Shown here in pieces: positions 55,272 through 64,000 of a DNA stretch of 64,000 nt. The position numbers were made by a program, and so were the translations under genes. Origin of the DNA: Acanthosepion pharaonis (lineage: Eukaryota > Mollusca > Cephalopoda > Sepiida > Sepiidae). How positions within the stretch are numbered: position 1 is the stretch's first letter; every line of letters begins with the position of its first letter. The notes beneath the pieces were generated by a model. It was not told the DNA's origin. It did not search any database and was given only the letters and a program-made list of their open reading frames with translations. The DNA lies in assembly GCA_903632075.3 (NCBI GenBank), contig CAHIKZ030001196.1:310001-374000 (forward strand), written 5' to 3'.

Positions 55272-55640
55272 AAAAGATGTGCATGTGATATTTTTAGATC
55301 TCTGATTATAGGAAATTCAATTTTACTGCATCATGTCTAAATGTCTACTGGAGAGAAATTTGTATTTTCAGAGATGGTTAATTGTTGAGATGCATGTAAT
55401 ACAGACAAACAGCAACATAATGTGCCGTAGTCAAAGACACATTCTTGTGATATTTGTAGATGTGCATTTTAAAACAACTCAAGTTTGTCTATATGTGATC
55501 ATATGCTGGAAAAAACAGTATTCTTCTAAAGTCATGTTCGCTATATCATGTGCAAGCACATACTTGTCAGACTCCATACTCTAGTGAAGTACGTCTGTAT
55601 GTAATGGAACATTTTTATCAAATATGAGCAGAAAAGTCAA
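55272..55640 (+). pseudogene. decayed finger tail of ZNF gene 4
   Basis: The sequence continues homologous to the gene 3 tail (37723-38150), with AGATCTCTGATTATAGGAAA, TTTGTAGATGTGCATTTTAA and ACAACTCAAGTTTG pieces of old fingers in all three frames. Stops are frequent. It probably acts only as 3' UTR, if transcribed. Confidence 0.65.
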
Positions 55641-56600
55641 CTAAAATTCACAACTAAAGTGTAAGAGTCTGTATTTTCACTGAACTTTGCAGTGAACACA
55701 AAATGGTGAAACATTGCATAGGAGAAAATATAATGTATATTAATTTCCTGGAACCCGTTAAAAATTTATATATGCTGATGGGAACAGGTGAAATTATTTT
55801 TTGTACATGTTATGAAATAAAGTCATATATTTATGAATCAGGTTAATATGAATTTTGATTTATTTTATATAATCATTTATTTATCAGCATTTCAGATATG
55901 TGAACGGGACTCAAATAATCTCAATCAGAATTTCAAATCTGCTTGCTGATTCATTTTCCATATTTTTACTGCTAAGCCTGGAGCACTTTATTTTGTGTAA
56001 TGTAGAGAATTGTTCATTTTCATCTCATTGATTCAAACATTGTTATTTTCATACATTGTGGAAATTCTCAAATTTTCAACATCATTGTAAGATTTTTCAA
56101 AAGCAGTTTCGCTGATATATATGTGCTGCTGTTGTTATTTTATCTTATTTTTACATGCATTTTGGAAATTCTCAAAGTTTCACCAGTTTTGAAAGGTAGC
56201 CCCACTGATTTATATGTGCAGTTGTTAATTTTAGTTGGATTCTCAATGAAACAAGACAGGATTTTAGTTCAATTTTAAAAGACATTTTTATGGTAAGGTC
56301 TCTAATAATGTTAAAAAATAAAGTCCATTTTTTAAAATAAATTCAGTAGGAAATTAACAAATTTCTTTGTATTACAAAGTGTCCTTTAAGCCTTACTTTA
56401 TTTTTTTCTGTAATGAATGTTGTCCAGTTATCTGGTTGATTCAGACATTAAAATCTTTTATGTTATTTGCATTTTGGACATTTTCAAAGTTTCACCCATT
56501 TTTGTAACATTTTTCGAATGTAGCTTCACTGATTTTTATGTGCATTTGTTAATTTTAGTCTGATTGCTGCTGAAAAAGACATAAAATGGGTAGAGTGTTC
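55640..56600. repeat. 3' flank with three diverged about 110-bp units
   Basis: Units near 56040, 56158 and 56470 share CATTTTGGA(A/C)ATT(C/T)TC, CAAAGTTTCACC, TTC(A/G)CTGATTTATATGTGC-like and TTGTTAATTTTAGT parts. No gene signal; AT-rich otherwise. Confidence 0.55.
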
Positions 56601-56629
56601 TATTTCCAACCTTTCCATCATTTGAAGAT

Positions 56630-58015
56630 TAAATAGGACCAGCAATAAACAATCCTAAGGCAAACAGGAAGAGCAAATAAACATATTTGCATTAAAATCA
56701 TTGGAAATGAACTTACATATACATGATGACACTTACAGATTGTATTATATACAAAATATAAGTTGGTGAGTCTCTGACCTTCCCATCATGTAAAGATTCA
56801 ATATAACCAGCAATAAACAACCCTGAAGCAGATAGAGAAAAAGCAAATAAACACATACAAAGATTCTTGCTGGGAATGACTGCAGAAAACTTGGTTCTCA
56901 CCTTTTATAGGCAAAAGCATACAGATGGATGCTGGGATTTTTTTCTTAGCTAATAAAATAGGCCAGTTTGCAGTTTGACATAAGTCAGTCCCAATTTGCT
57001 GGGTCAGGCAGTTCACTGCCAGGCCCAGAGAGGAACCCAGATGAGGCTATGCCAAAGGGCAGTCTCAGTGTCAGTGGGATCGACATAAAAAACAGCTTTG
57101 TGCCACATCCTGCTTTGTGGGGAGGTAAGGTATATAACCTCAGGTTCAATCAGCCCTGTCTGTAAGATAGAATGATACTTTGGCTTGGCTGAATATTGTC
57201 AGAAATACACATACATACACATAATGACACTTGAGATAGTGATTGTCTGGCATGGATTTTAGTTCATTCTCAAAAAAAAACACTCTTTAGGTTAAGGTCT
57301 CTAATAATATTACAAAATAAAGTTCAGTTTCACAAACTCCATTTTATGAGAGGTTAATCAAATTTGACAAGTGTGTTGCTTCAGATTTGAATGTAATTTT
57401 TTCTGATGGTTCACTACTGAAATAAAAAATATATTTTTGCGCTGTGAATTTTTTAATTTAACATTCTGTATTTCAGTTGACTATTGATTTATTCTCTGGA
57501 TCATATTGAGGATATGCAATTTGGGAATTTATTGATTATGAATTGAAATATATGCTGTTAGTTCATTTGAAATTAAAGAAATTTAAAATCAACTAACTGC
57601 ATATATTCCAATTACAAATTTATAAGACTGTACAATTTATCATAGATTTCTGGTGGATAGGATCCTCTGGTATATAAATATTTTAAGATGAAGTTAGCCA
57701 TCTTACTTGATTTAGAGACACAATTTTCTAGGCAGCAATTTTAGGGTTCATTTTCCCCTCAAGAAATTTCTATTGCATATTCAAGGATCAGTCTTTGGTC
57801 ACCATTTAAAGTTTCCATTGCCCCTGAAGTAAGATAAAAGTTATCTCCAGGGTCATAGTTTTGAATTTTTACCTGGGGTAAATTCTGGTAATCATTTACA
57901 CAATATTTCTGAAGAGAACCAGCCCTGTCTGTAAAATAGAATGATACATTTGCTTGGCTGAATATTGTCAGAAATACACATACATACACATGATGACACT
58001 TGAGATAGTGATTGT
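56630..58015. repeat. R1 repeat copies and a satellite-related fragment
   Basis: R1 pieces lie at 56633-56745, 56785-56870, 57165-57260 and 57905-58015; the last two share about 100 bp including CCTGTCTGTAA and GACACTTGAGATAGTGATTG. At 57005-57120 a minus-strand single copy of the 60850-61745 satellite unit is recognisable (AGAGGAACCCAGATGAGGCT and TTTGTGCCACATCC). Confidence 0.6.
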
Positions 58016-58265
58016 AGTAGGGCTTCTTTTAGTTCCATCATTGTACTTAAAAATAATGAAGTGAAAGGCCAATGCTATACAACATTCTTTTAACTTTTTG
58101 TTACAGAATTGTAACAAGTCCTGCCCACAACCAGTGTTTGTATATGTATTGTCCACAAGAACTGCCTTAATGGAATTTATGCTGTTGAATTCTAAAACAG
58201 CATCAACATCCTCTGCTAGAACAACACTAGTTGCACCAATGTTAGGGATAACTCTGTGGATGCTT
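57760..58265 (-). pseudogene. transposase-like coding relic, copy 1
   Basis: The minus strand reads IHRVIPNIGATSVVLAEDVD, SIKAVLVDNTYTNTGCGQD, a KLKECCIALAFHF part and GTKRSPTTITIS. Further down (57989-57759) it reads a KYCVNDYQNLPQVKI part and TLNGDQRLILEYAIEIS. The D-x-T-x-TNTG, K(L)-L-(C)-LH and DG-(T)-xSPTT order matches a transposon-derived protein family common in invertebrate gene predictions; I cannot name its superfamily with confidence. A second copy lies at 59043-59246. Confidence 0.5.
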
Positions 58266-59640
58266 TCTGGGTCCAGTTCTGGTGAAAGTCAATTGGTGCT
58301 CTGATACTTTGATTTTCTTAAATTTTTCTTCACCATTTTACTTTGTAATCTCTTTGTATTGCAAAATGTCTTTATCAATTTTGCAATTAACCTCTCATGC
58401 AGATAATATTTTCATGGTTCTAAATATGCATCAGATAGGTGATTACTTTTACTATAGTCTTTTCCCTGTCTATTTTTTACTTATCAATGATAATGTCCTG
58501 CTTGGACAAAGAAAGCCCATATCTCATAAGTTGAATAAAATGGCATTAGCAAACAATGCCGCAAGGATGGAAGATACATTACCCTTAATAAGTTCCCTGC
58601 TATATCTAGAGGCTGTAATTCTACTTAGCCTGTCTCAAAACTCTAATAAGTTGTTTCTTTATTTTTTTTCAATCACAGAAAGCATAAAGTGATGTTTTAT
58701 TGTATTCAATCAATGAAAAGTGTAAAAATTCTAATTTCGGTACGTTCAAAAATTTATAAAATGAGTATAGCATGATGAAAAAAGGTCCCAAACATGATAA
58801 AAAGAAAGTTTTATCATCAAAGTGTTTAAGAGAAAAGACCAATGTATTTTTTATTATTTTATTAAATTTTTTTTATCCTTTCTAGCATATTTGAAATTAT
58901 GGTTAAAAATCTCAGTTTTCTTGCATCATCGGATGGGTGAAAGAGTAATATAGGAAATTTTAGCATCGTTTTTGGCATTAAAAGCACATTGATTTGGAAA
59001 ATCAAATAATTGTAAAATTTTAATTAAATTTTCAGGACTTATTCACAAATGAATCTTTTTCTCTAGAGCTATAACAGACCCTTCCTCACAACCAGTGTTT
59101 GTACATGTATTATCCACAAGAACTGCCTTAATGGAATTTATGCAGTTGAATTCTAAAACAGCATCAACATCCTCTGCTAGAACAACACTAGTTGCACCAG
59201 TGTTAGGGATAACTCTGTAGGTGAGATATCTATGTTCTGTGTCCATCTCTGGCGAAAGTCAAATGGAACTCTAGTTCTTTCCTTTTCTTATTTTCTTTTT
59301 GCAGTTTTCCTTTGTAATTTCTTTGTATTGCAAAGTGTCTTTATCAAGCTTGCAATTGACCCCAATGCAGATGGTGTTTTCATGGTTGTGAACATGCTTC
59401 TTATGGGTGGTTACATTTACTCTAGCTTTTTCTCTGTCTATTTTTAACTTATGAATAGTATTTTTCTTCTAAGTCTTGGATGAAGAAAGCCTATATCTTG
59501 TAGGTTGAATAAAAAGGCATTAGCAAGTCATGCCTCAAGGTTAGAAGATACATCACCCTTAATAAAGTTCCATGGCATATCTAGAGACAGTAAGTTCCTT
59601 TCGATTGTCTCGCTGGCTCAAAACTGTCATTGGTTGTTTC
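58105..59640. repeat. about 550-bp direct duplication (58105-58640, 59065-59600)
   Basis: Both copies run in parallel from CAACCAGTGTTTGTA through ACTAGTTGCACCA, CTTTGTATTGCAAA and CATTAGCAA to a TATCTAGAG end, about 960 bp apart. They include the transposase-like relic on the minus strand; frames on the plus strand are shadows. The insertion between them is intron-like AT-rich sequence (58700-59050) also found at 60190-60390. Confidence 0.75.
59043..59246 (-). pseudogene. transposase-like coding relic, copy 2
   Basis: The 67-residue open piece begins MDTEHRYLTYRVIPNTGATS and continues with an EDVDAVLEFN part and the VDNTCTNTGCEEGSVIALEK motif. It parallels copy 1 over the whole length and is less damaged. 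The frame then ends after a basic end. It is a relic, not a complete gene. Confidence 0.5.
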
Positions 59641-60849
59641 TTCTTTGAAAGACATCGGTGGAAAAATATCAGATGGAGATGCAACATGTGTAGAATCCTG
59701 TTGTTGCTATCTTTCAATCTGCCTATCTTATCTCTCTGCATCAGTTGCATGTTTTTGATATTTTTTCACAGCATCTTTGTCAATAGTCTCCTGTTTTCTC
59801 TCTCAGCTTTTAAATATTGTTTCTTTAAGTTTAAAGCTGATACATGATAATTATAAAGAAAAATATCACAAATCCGAAGTAAATCTATAATTTTCAATTA
59901 ATTTAAATGTTGAATATCAGGACATGAACTAGTTCAAATAAAAGAAAGAGAAACAAGCATAGAATAAACATTATCTTCTTGTGTGGAGGACAAGTGCAAA
60001 GACTAACCTATTTTAATAAAATTTCAAAGACAAATTTGAAAAAAGATAGAAAGAAAGGAAACATTACCTCCCAAAATTTTACAAGAAACAGCATATCATG
60101 ATGAAAAAAGCCTTAAACTTGACAAAAAGTTTTATCATAAGATTTTTCGTTATTATTAAGAGGAAAGATCAAAGCATGTTTTATTAATCTGTTAAATTTT
60201 AACCCTTTCTAAAACATTCAAATTTTGGTTAAAAATGGTTTTCTTTACATCAGCGGGTGAACCAAATTGGAAATTTTAGTGTTTTTTGATGTTAAAAACA
60301 CATTCTTTGGAAAATTATTGCAAAAATCAAATAATTGTCGGATTTTAATGAAACTTTCAGGACTTATTCACAAATGAATGAAATTATTTTTGAAATTTTT
60401 TATGTTCTTTTTTTTTTTTCTTCTTCTTTTTTTTAAAATCTTTGTAAAAGAATTTTTTTTTTGTTACCCATGCAGGAATCTTTTTTTGTTACCCAAACAG
60501 GAATATTTTAAAAAGAATTTTGTATTTTATGTATGTGTATAAACATACAGATTTTTGTAAGTACAGGCAACCATACACAACATTATCAGAAAATTAGAGC
60601 GATAAGTACAGTAAAAATTTAAACCAACATTTCTAAAATTCAATAAAACTTTAGATTACTGTTATATTCTGTGCTAATAGGAATATATACTTGAAAAACA
60701 AGGTGGATAAAATAAGTAAAGGTTTATTGTACAAAACCAGTACAATAAGAATAAAGGTAATAGTTATGCACAAGGTTGTCGCAAGTCAATTCAGTAGTCA
60801 GTGCTACTATTGGAAGGTTGGTAGTTCTTATGTATGTCCGAGGTGTACT

Positions 60850-61745
60850 CAACAGGTCCCAGCTAATAATATTTACCAACATCCCCACGGGGTAGGATGT
60901 GACACAAGGCTGAATTTAATGTGGGGCAATTTGAGCCCATAGGCTAGGCCCAAAATTCCCTATAAACGGGTTCACATCTGTCTGCCTTCCCATATGAGAC
61001 TCTGCCCTTCAGTATAGCCTCATCCAGTTTCTTCTCTTCCCAAAGGCAGAGAATTCGACAACAGCTAAGAGCTGAGTAACAGATTCCAACTAGTCAGTAT
61101 TTATTAGCCCGCCCACTAGGGTAGATGTGGCACAAAGCTGAGTTTAACATGGGTCGTCTGAGCACATAGGCACAGCCAAAAATATTCCCTTTCGAACTCG
61201 TAAAAACGGGTTCAGGCTTAGTCTACCTCGTCCAGATTCCTCTCTGCCCAAAGGCAGAGAGGTCGACCGTCTAGCTGGAACAGATCGCAACTAGAATATT
61301 TAGCCCCCCCTCCCAATGAAGGTCGCATGTGGCACGGTTTTAACATGGGTTCTCCAAGCCTGTAGGCTCGGCCAAAAAATGCACATAGAACACGCATAAC
61401 AGGATTGGGTTGGTCAACCTCCCCGAACAAGACTCTGCCCTTCAGCTGAACCTCGTCCGGGTTCCTCTCTGCTCAGAGGCAGAGAGTTCAATTGTTTAGC
61501 TGGAACAGGTCGCAGCTAGTATATTTAGCTACCCTACCATGAGGGTTGCATGTGGCACAAGGCTGGTTTATAGTGGGTTGTCCGAGCCCATAGGCATGGC
61601 CCAAATTATTCCCTTTTGAACCCGTATAAACGGGTTCAGGGGCAGTCTACCTCCCTGAACGAGACTCTGCCCTTCGGCAGAGCCTCATCCAGGTTCCTCT
61701 CTGCCCGAAGGCAGAGAGTTCGACTGTTCTGGAACAGGTCACAGC
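60850..61745. repeat. satellite array, four units of about 200-230 bp
   Basis: Units begin with an (A/C)AGCTA(A/G)-AT-ATTTA part at about 60850, 61085, 61285 and 61510. Each contains GATGTGGCACAA(G/A)GCTG or a variant, GAGCCCATAGGC, AAACGGGTTCA and CTCTGCCC-x-AGGCAGAG. The last is a perfect or near-perfect hairpin, and a second hairpin (CTCTGCCCTTCGGCAGAG) occurs in some units. GC content is well above the surroundings. Frames inside (60691-60942, 61218-61430) follow the repeat. Confidence 0.85.
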
Positions 61746-61749
61746 TAGA

Positions 61750-62430
61750 CTCTGTAGTCTATTGACTTACAGAGGTAGTTACTACCTATTGTGTAGTCAC
61801 TCCAGTGGTTTCACAGGTTACATCATTTACGAAGAAAATTTTCCTAAATTTTTAAGATTACTGAGTACTTAAAAATTAAATAAAAAGGGGGCTCACATCA
61901 TTTTCTTCAGTTACGTTTTACAGATAAAACGTCCATAGAACAACATTAGATCTGTCAGCATGTCATCACCTTAAACAGCTATTGTTAGGTTATGCATTAA
62001 ACTTAAACAATATTCATTTTGGAAGGGTTTTTAATAAACATTCTGATGACCAGTGGCTAAAATGGCGCTGAAATCAAAAAAAAAAAAAAAAAAAAAAGAA
62101 AGAAAGAAAAGAAAAAGTAAAACAAAACTTGTTTCATTTTTAGTTTTAATTAGCTTTGAAATACAGAAAAATAGTATTTTGCTTCTTGGAAATAAAGTCA
62201 ATCGCTTGGCTTAGGATAAAAAGTATGTTACCTTACCTTAGTTAAGAAATCCCAAATCGTTTATGTCGAGTTACACCTAATTTTAATTAAATCAATAAAA
62301 AATAAAATTGGTCGAAAACAATTTTTTTGTTGGTGACGAAGAAAAAAAAAAATGCATACATAGCAATGGCTTCCTTTTTTTATTTTATTTTTACTCCACT
62401 GGTTATGTTTATTTTTAATTCATCCATGTC
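61750..62430. other. AT-rich stretch, no gene seen
   Basis: Contains an A-run at 62078-62100 and sequence homologous to 31950-32150 (upstream part of the candidate first-exon blocks). Confidence 0.4.
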
Positions 62431-62439
62431 AGAAATCGT

Positions 62440-62794
62440 TCACTATTACTTACAATACAATAAATTACTTTAGTAGTGGCGTGAAGAAACGTTATGTATT
62501 TACTTTTGTTTGTTTGAATAATTTGGCTCCGTAGATCACAAGAGATGTACAGATTTTTAATTAAACACAAGGAACTAAATCTTGTCTAACACCGGTTCAT
62601 GTCTCTATTTTCTTTTTATCAAGCGAAATGTTTTCTCAAAAATAATTTCCCGTATGTATTCTTTTGTATTATTTATTTATTTGACCATATCTCAATTATT
62701 TTTTTCTGTTCTTCGTTTCAACTTCAATATTTGGACATGTCTTAGAGAAATAAATCTGTCTGTTTCTCTTTGCTTGTTGCATAAAGAAAAAAAG
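62440..62794 (+). other. candidate 5' exon block of a further ZNF paralogue, donor mutated
   Basis: GTGAAGAAACGTTATGTATT, AACACAAGGAACTAAATCTT and GTCTAACACCGG follow in the same order as in the other blocks. At the donor position the sequence is AAAAAG|ATAAGTTGAAG, GT changed to AT. Intron-like sequence homologous to 49590-49800 continues after it to the window end, so a fifth array may lie to the right, but this splice site looks dead. Confidence 0.45.
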
Positions 62795-64000
62795 ATAAGT
62801 TGAAGAATAATACAAATAATTTTAAGAAAGAAATCGTTATGTAAAAATTTATCATTACTTGACAATAATATCCTTAGTTATGAACGCACTTTTCTAATTA
62901 AATAATAATGTCATAGTTTTATTTTTAGGTAACTCCATGAGATTGCTAAAAAAAGAGTATGGAAAAGACGCCAAACTTGATGAAAACAAAATTTTGTCGT
63001 CTAAATGTTCATGTTATTATTAAGAGGAAAGACCAAAGTTTTTTTTAATTATTTTTTTAAACATTTTCCTTCTTTTTAGAACATTCACAATTTTGATTGA
63101 AAAAAAACCTTGTTTCTTTTTGTATCACTGGAACTAGTAAAAAAATAACATATACAATTTTTAGCACGTTTTTTTTTTTTTGTATGACACACATTAATTT
63201 GCAAAAATAAAAAATAATTGTCGGATGTTAATGAAACTATTCACAGATGATCGAAATTATTGTAAATAAGTTGTTTTTTTTTTTTTTAAATTCATGGCAG
63301 AAATATTTTTTTTATATTTATTACCCTCCCTCATAACTAATTTTATGAAAACACTAGAAATTCGATTGAATCCAGTTTAGTGATTACAATAGTGAGCACA
63401 AGGCTTTGAGGAATGCAAATCATGTTTTTTTTTGTTTTTTTTTAATTGGATCTGCACTACCTGAAAATCAGCTATGAATTGTAAGTTACAAAACTCAATA
63501 AAACAAATACATTATTTAATTTCAAATGCTTTTATTTGCTTTTATGTATATGGACAATTTTTTCAATGAAAAATGAATTTTTAATACAATTATTTGTTAT
63601 TTCTTTAATTATAACAGATTTTTACATTTAAGTTGTTAAAATATAAAATTAGTTAAAAGCCGCATCAGGTAATTTTGTGTTTATAATCGGACTGTAATTA
63701 TAAAGTATGGAAGACCAACCAGAATACAATTAAGTTATGTTATTTGAGTTAAGCATTGTTCTCCGCTGTTAAGGCATTTACTTTTGCGAAACACGTGTGG
63801 AGAAGTTAATTTGATTTTTCAATTTCAACTGAGAAGGGTACCTACAAATATCAGTATCATCTTATGAAATTTATATGATCTTATTTTTATATTAATCTCA
63901 GTTATGACATTTTTCCATAAATGAAATATCAAAATTAATAATAAAATGAATGGAAATACAAATAACACGGTAAAATGTAATAAATGTACATAAAATTATA
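62795..64000. other. intron-like AT-rich sequence to the window end
   Basis: 63060-63250 matches 32890-33060, 49590-49800, 58870-59050 and 60190-60390 (shared TTTTGGTT/TTTTGATT, AATTTTTAGCA/AATTTTAGTG and GGATTTTAATGAAACTTTC blocks). No coding region. Confidence 0.5.

Noticed and set aside
58098..58692. Plus-strand frames of 68 and 136 residues
   Set aside because: The duplicated copy at 59065-59600 does not preserve the frames, whereas the minus-strand motif is preserved.
60850..61745. CRISPR array
   Set aside because: The units are about 210 bp and repeat throughout, with no short repeat/unique spacer alternation, in an animal-type genome.
62582..62803. Plus-strand 73-residue frame and its partner at 49072-49311 as a conserved small protein
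   Set aside because: The two start at different places and the homologous blocks at 32180 and 50000 do not keep either frame.

Overview
This is an AT-rich, repeat-dense, animal-type genomic window. It has no bacterial-style operons; genes sit in exon-like islands between long AT-rich introns and transposon relics. The best-supported genes are four paralogous C2H2 zinc-finger arrays built from a nearly invariant 28-residue unit (C-x2-C...H-x3-H with TGEKPY linkers). Massive C2H2 expansion, tRNA-derived SINEs, a Jockey/CR1-like LINE, Penelope-like ends, BEL/Pao, Ty3/gypsy, mariner, Tc1 and hAT relics together suit an invertebrate, with a cephalopod mollusc my best guess. That is inference; a chelicerate or other repeat-rich invertebrate is not excluded.

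Layout. ZNF gene 1 lies on the minus strand: 9 fingers at 2292-3083, a decayed finger tail down to about 540, a splice acceptor at 3384-3386 and a candidate first-exon block ending in a donor at 9058. ZNF gene 2 is also minus: 15 fingers at 21798-23075, acceptor about 23522, decayed first-exon block about 29205-29540. ZNF gene 3 is plus: block and donor at 32560, acceptor ending at 35898, 13 fingers at 36198-37328, decayed tail to about 38150. ZNF gene 4 is plus: two candidate donor blocks at 49308 and 50276, acceptor ending at 53627, 15 fingers at 53985-55271, decayed tail to about 55640. A further plus-strand first-exon-like block at 62440-62794, with a mutated donor, may belong to another paralogue beyond the right edge. 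The order minus, minus, plus, plus gives a mirrored cluster centred near 31 kb.

Between the genes: a LINE reverse-transcriptase relic (194-403), LINE 3' ends (6655-7193; 18668-19227 with poly-A), a 608-bp MITE with 23-bp inverted ends (8224-8831), stacked SINE-like repeats (10.7-12.4 kb), Penelope-type ends in inverted orientation (14590-15115) and again at 38160-38335, a minisatellite (16510-16835), a hAT-type element with 8-bp target duplications (17377-18351), a solo LTR (20357-20702), a mariner relic (20779-21250), BEL/Pao and unknown coding relics (27105-28870), Ty3/gypsy pieces (39306-42744), tRNA-SINEs (43.1-43.9 kb), a broken Tc1 transposase (46740-47765), a GC-rich insert (about 47980-48910), a duplicated transposase-like relic (57.7-59.6 kb) and an about 210-bp satellite array (60850-61745).

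How it works together. The arrays have intact zinc ligands in most fingers, while the DNA-contacting helix positions differ from finger to finger. This is what one expects of sequence-specific DNA-binding proteins evolving by duplication inside a transposon-rich locus. Two arrays also carry an internal duplication with the same five-finger period. No array shows an unbroken reading frame back to the ancestral start codon, so whether each is an active gene or a recent pseudogene is open.
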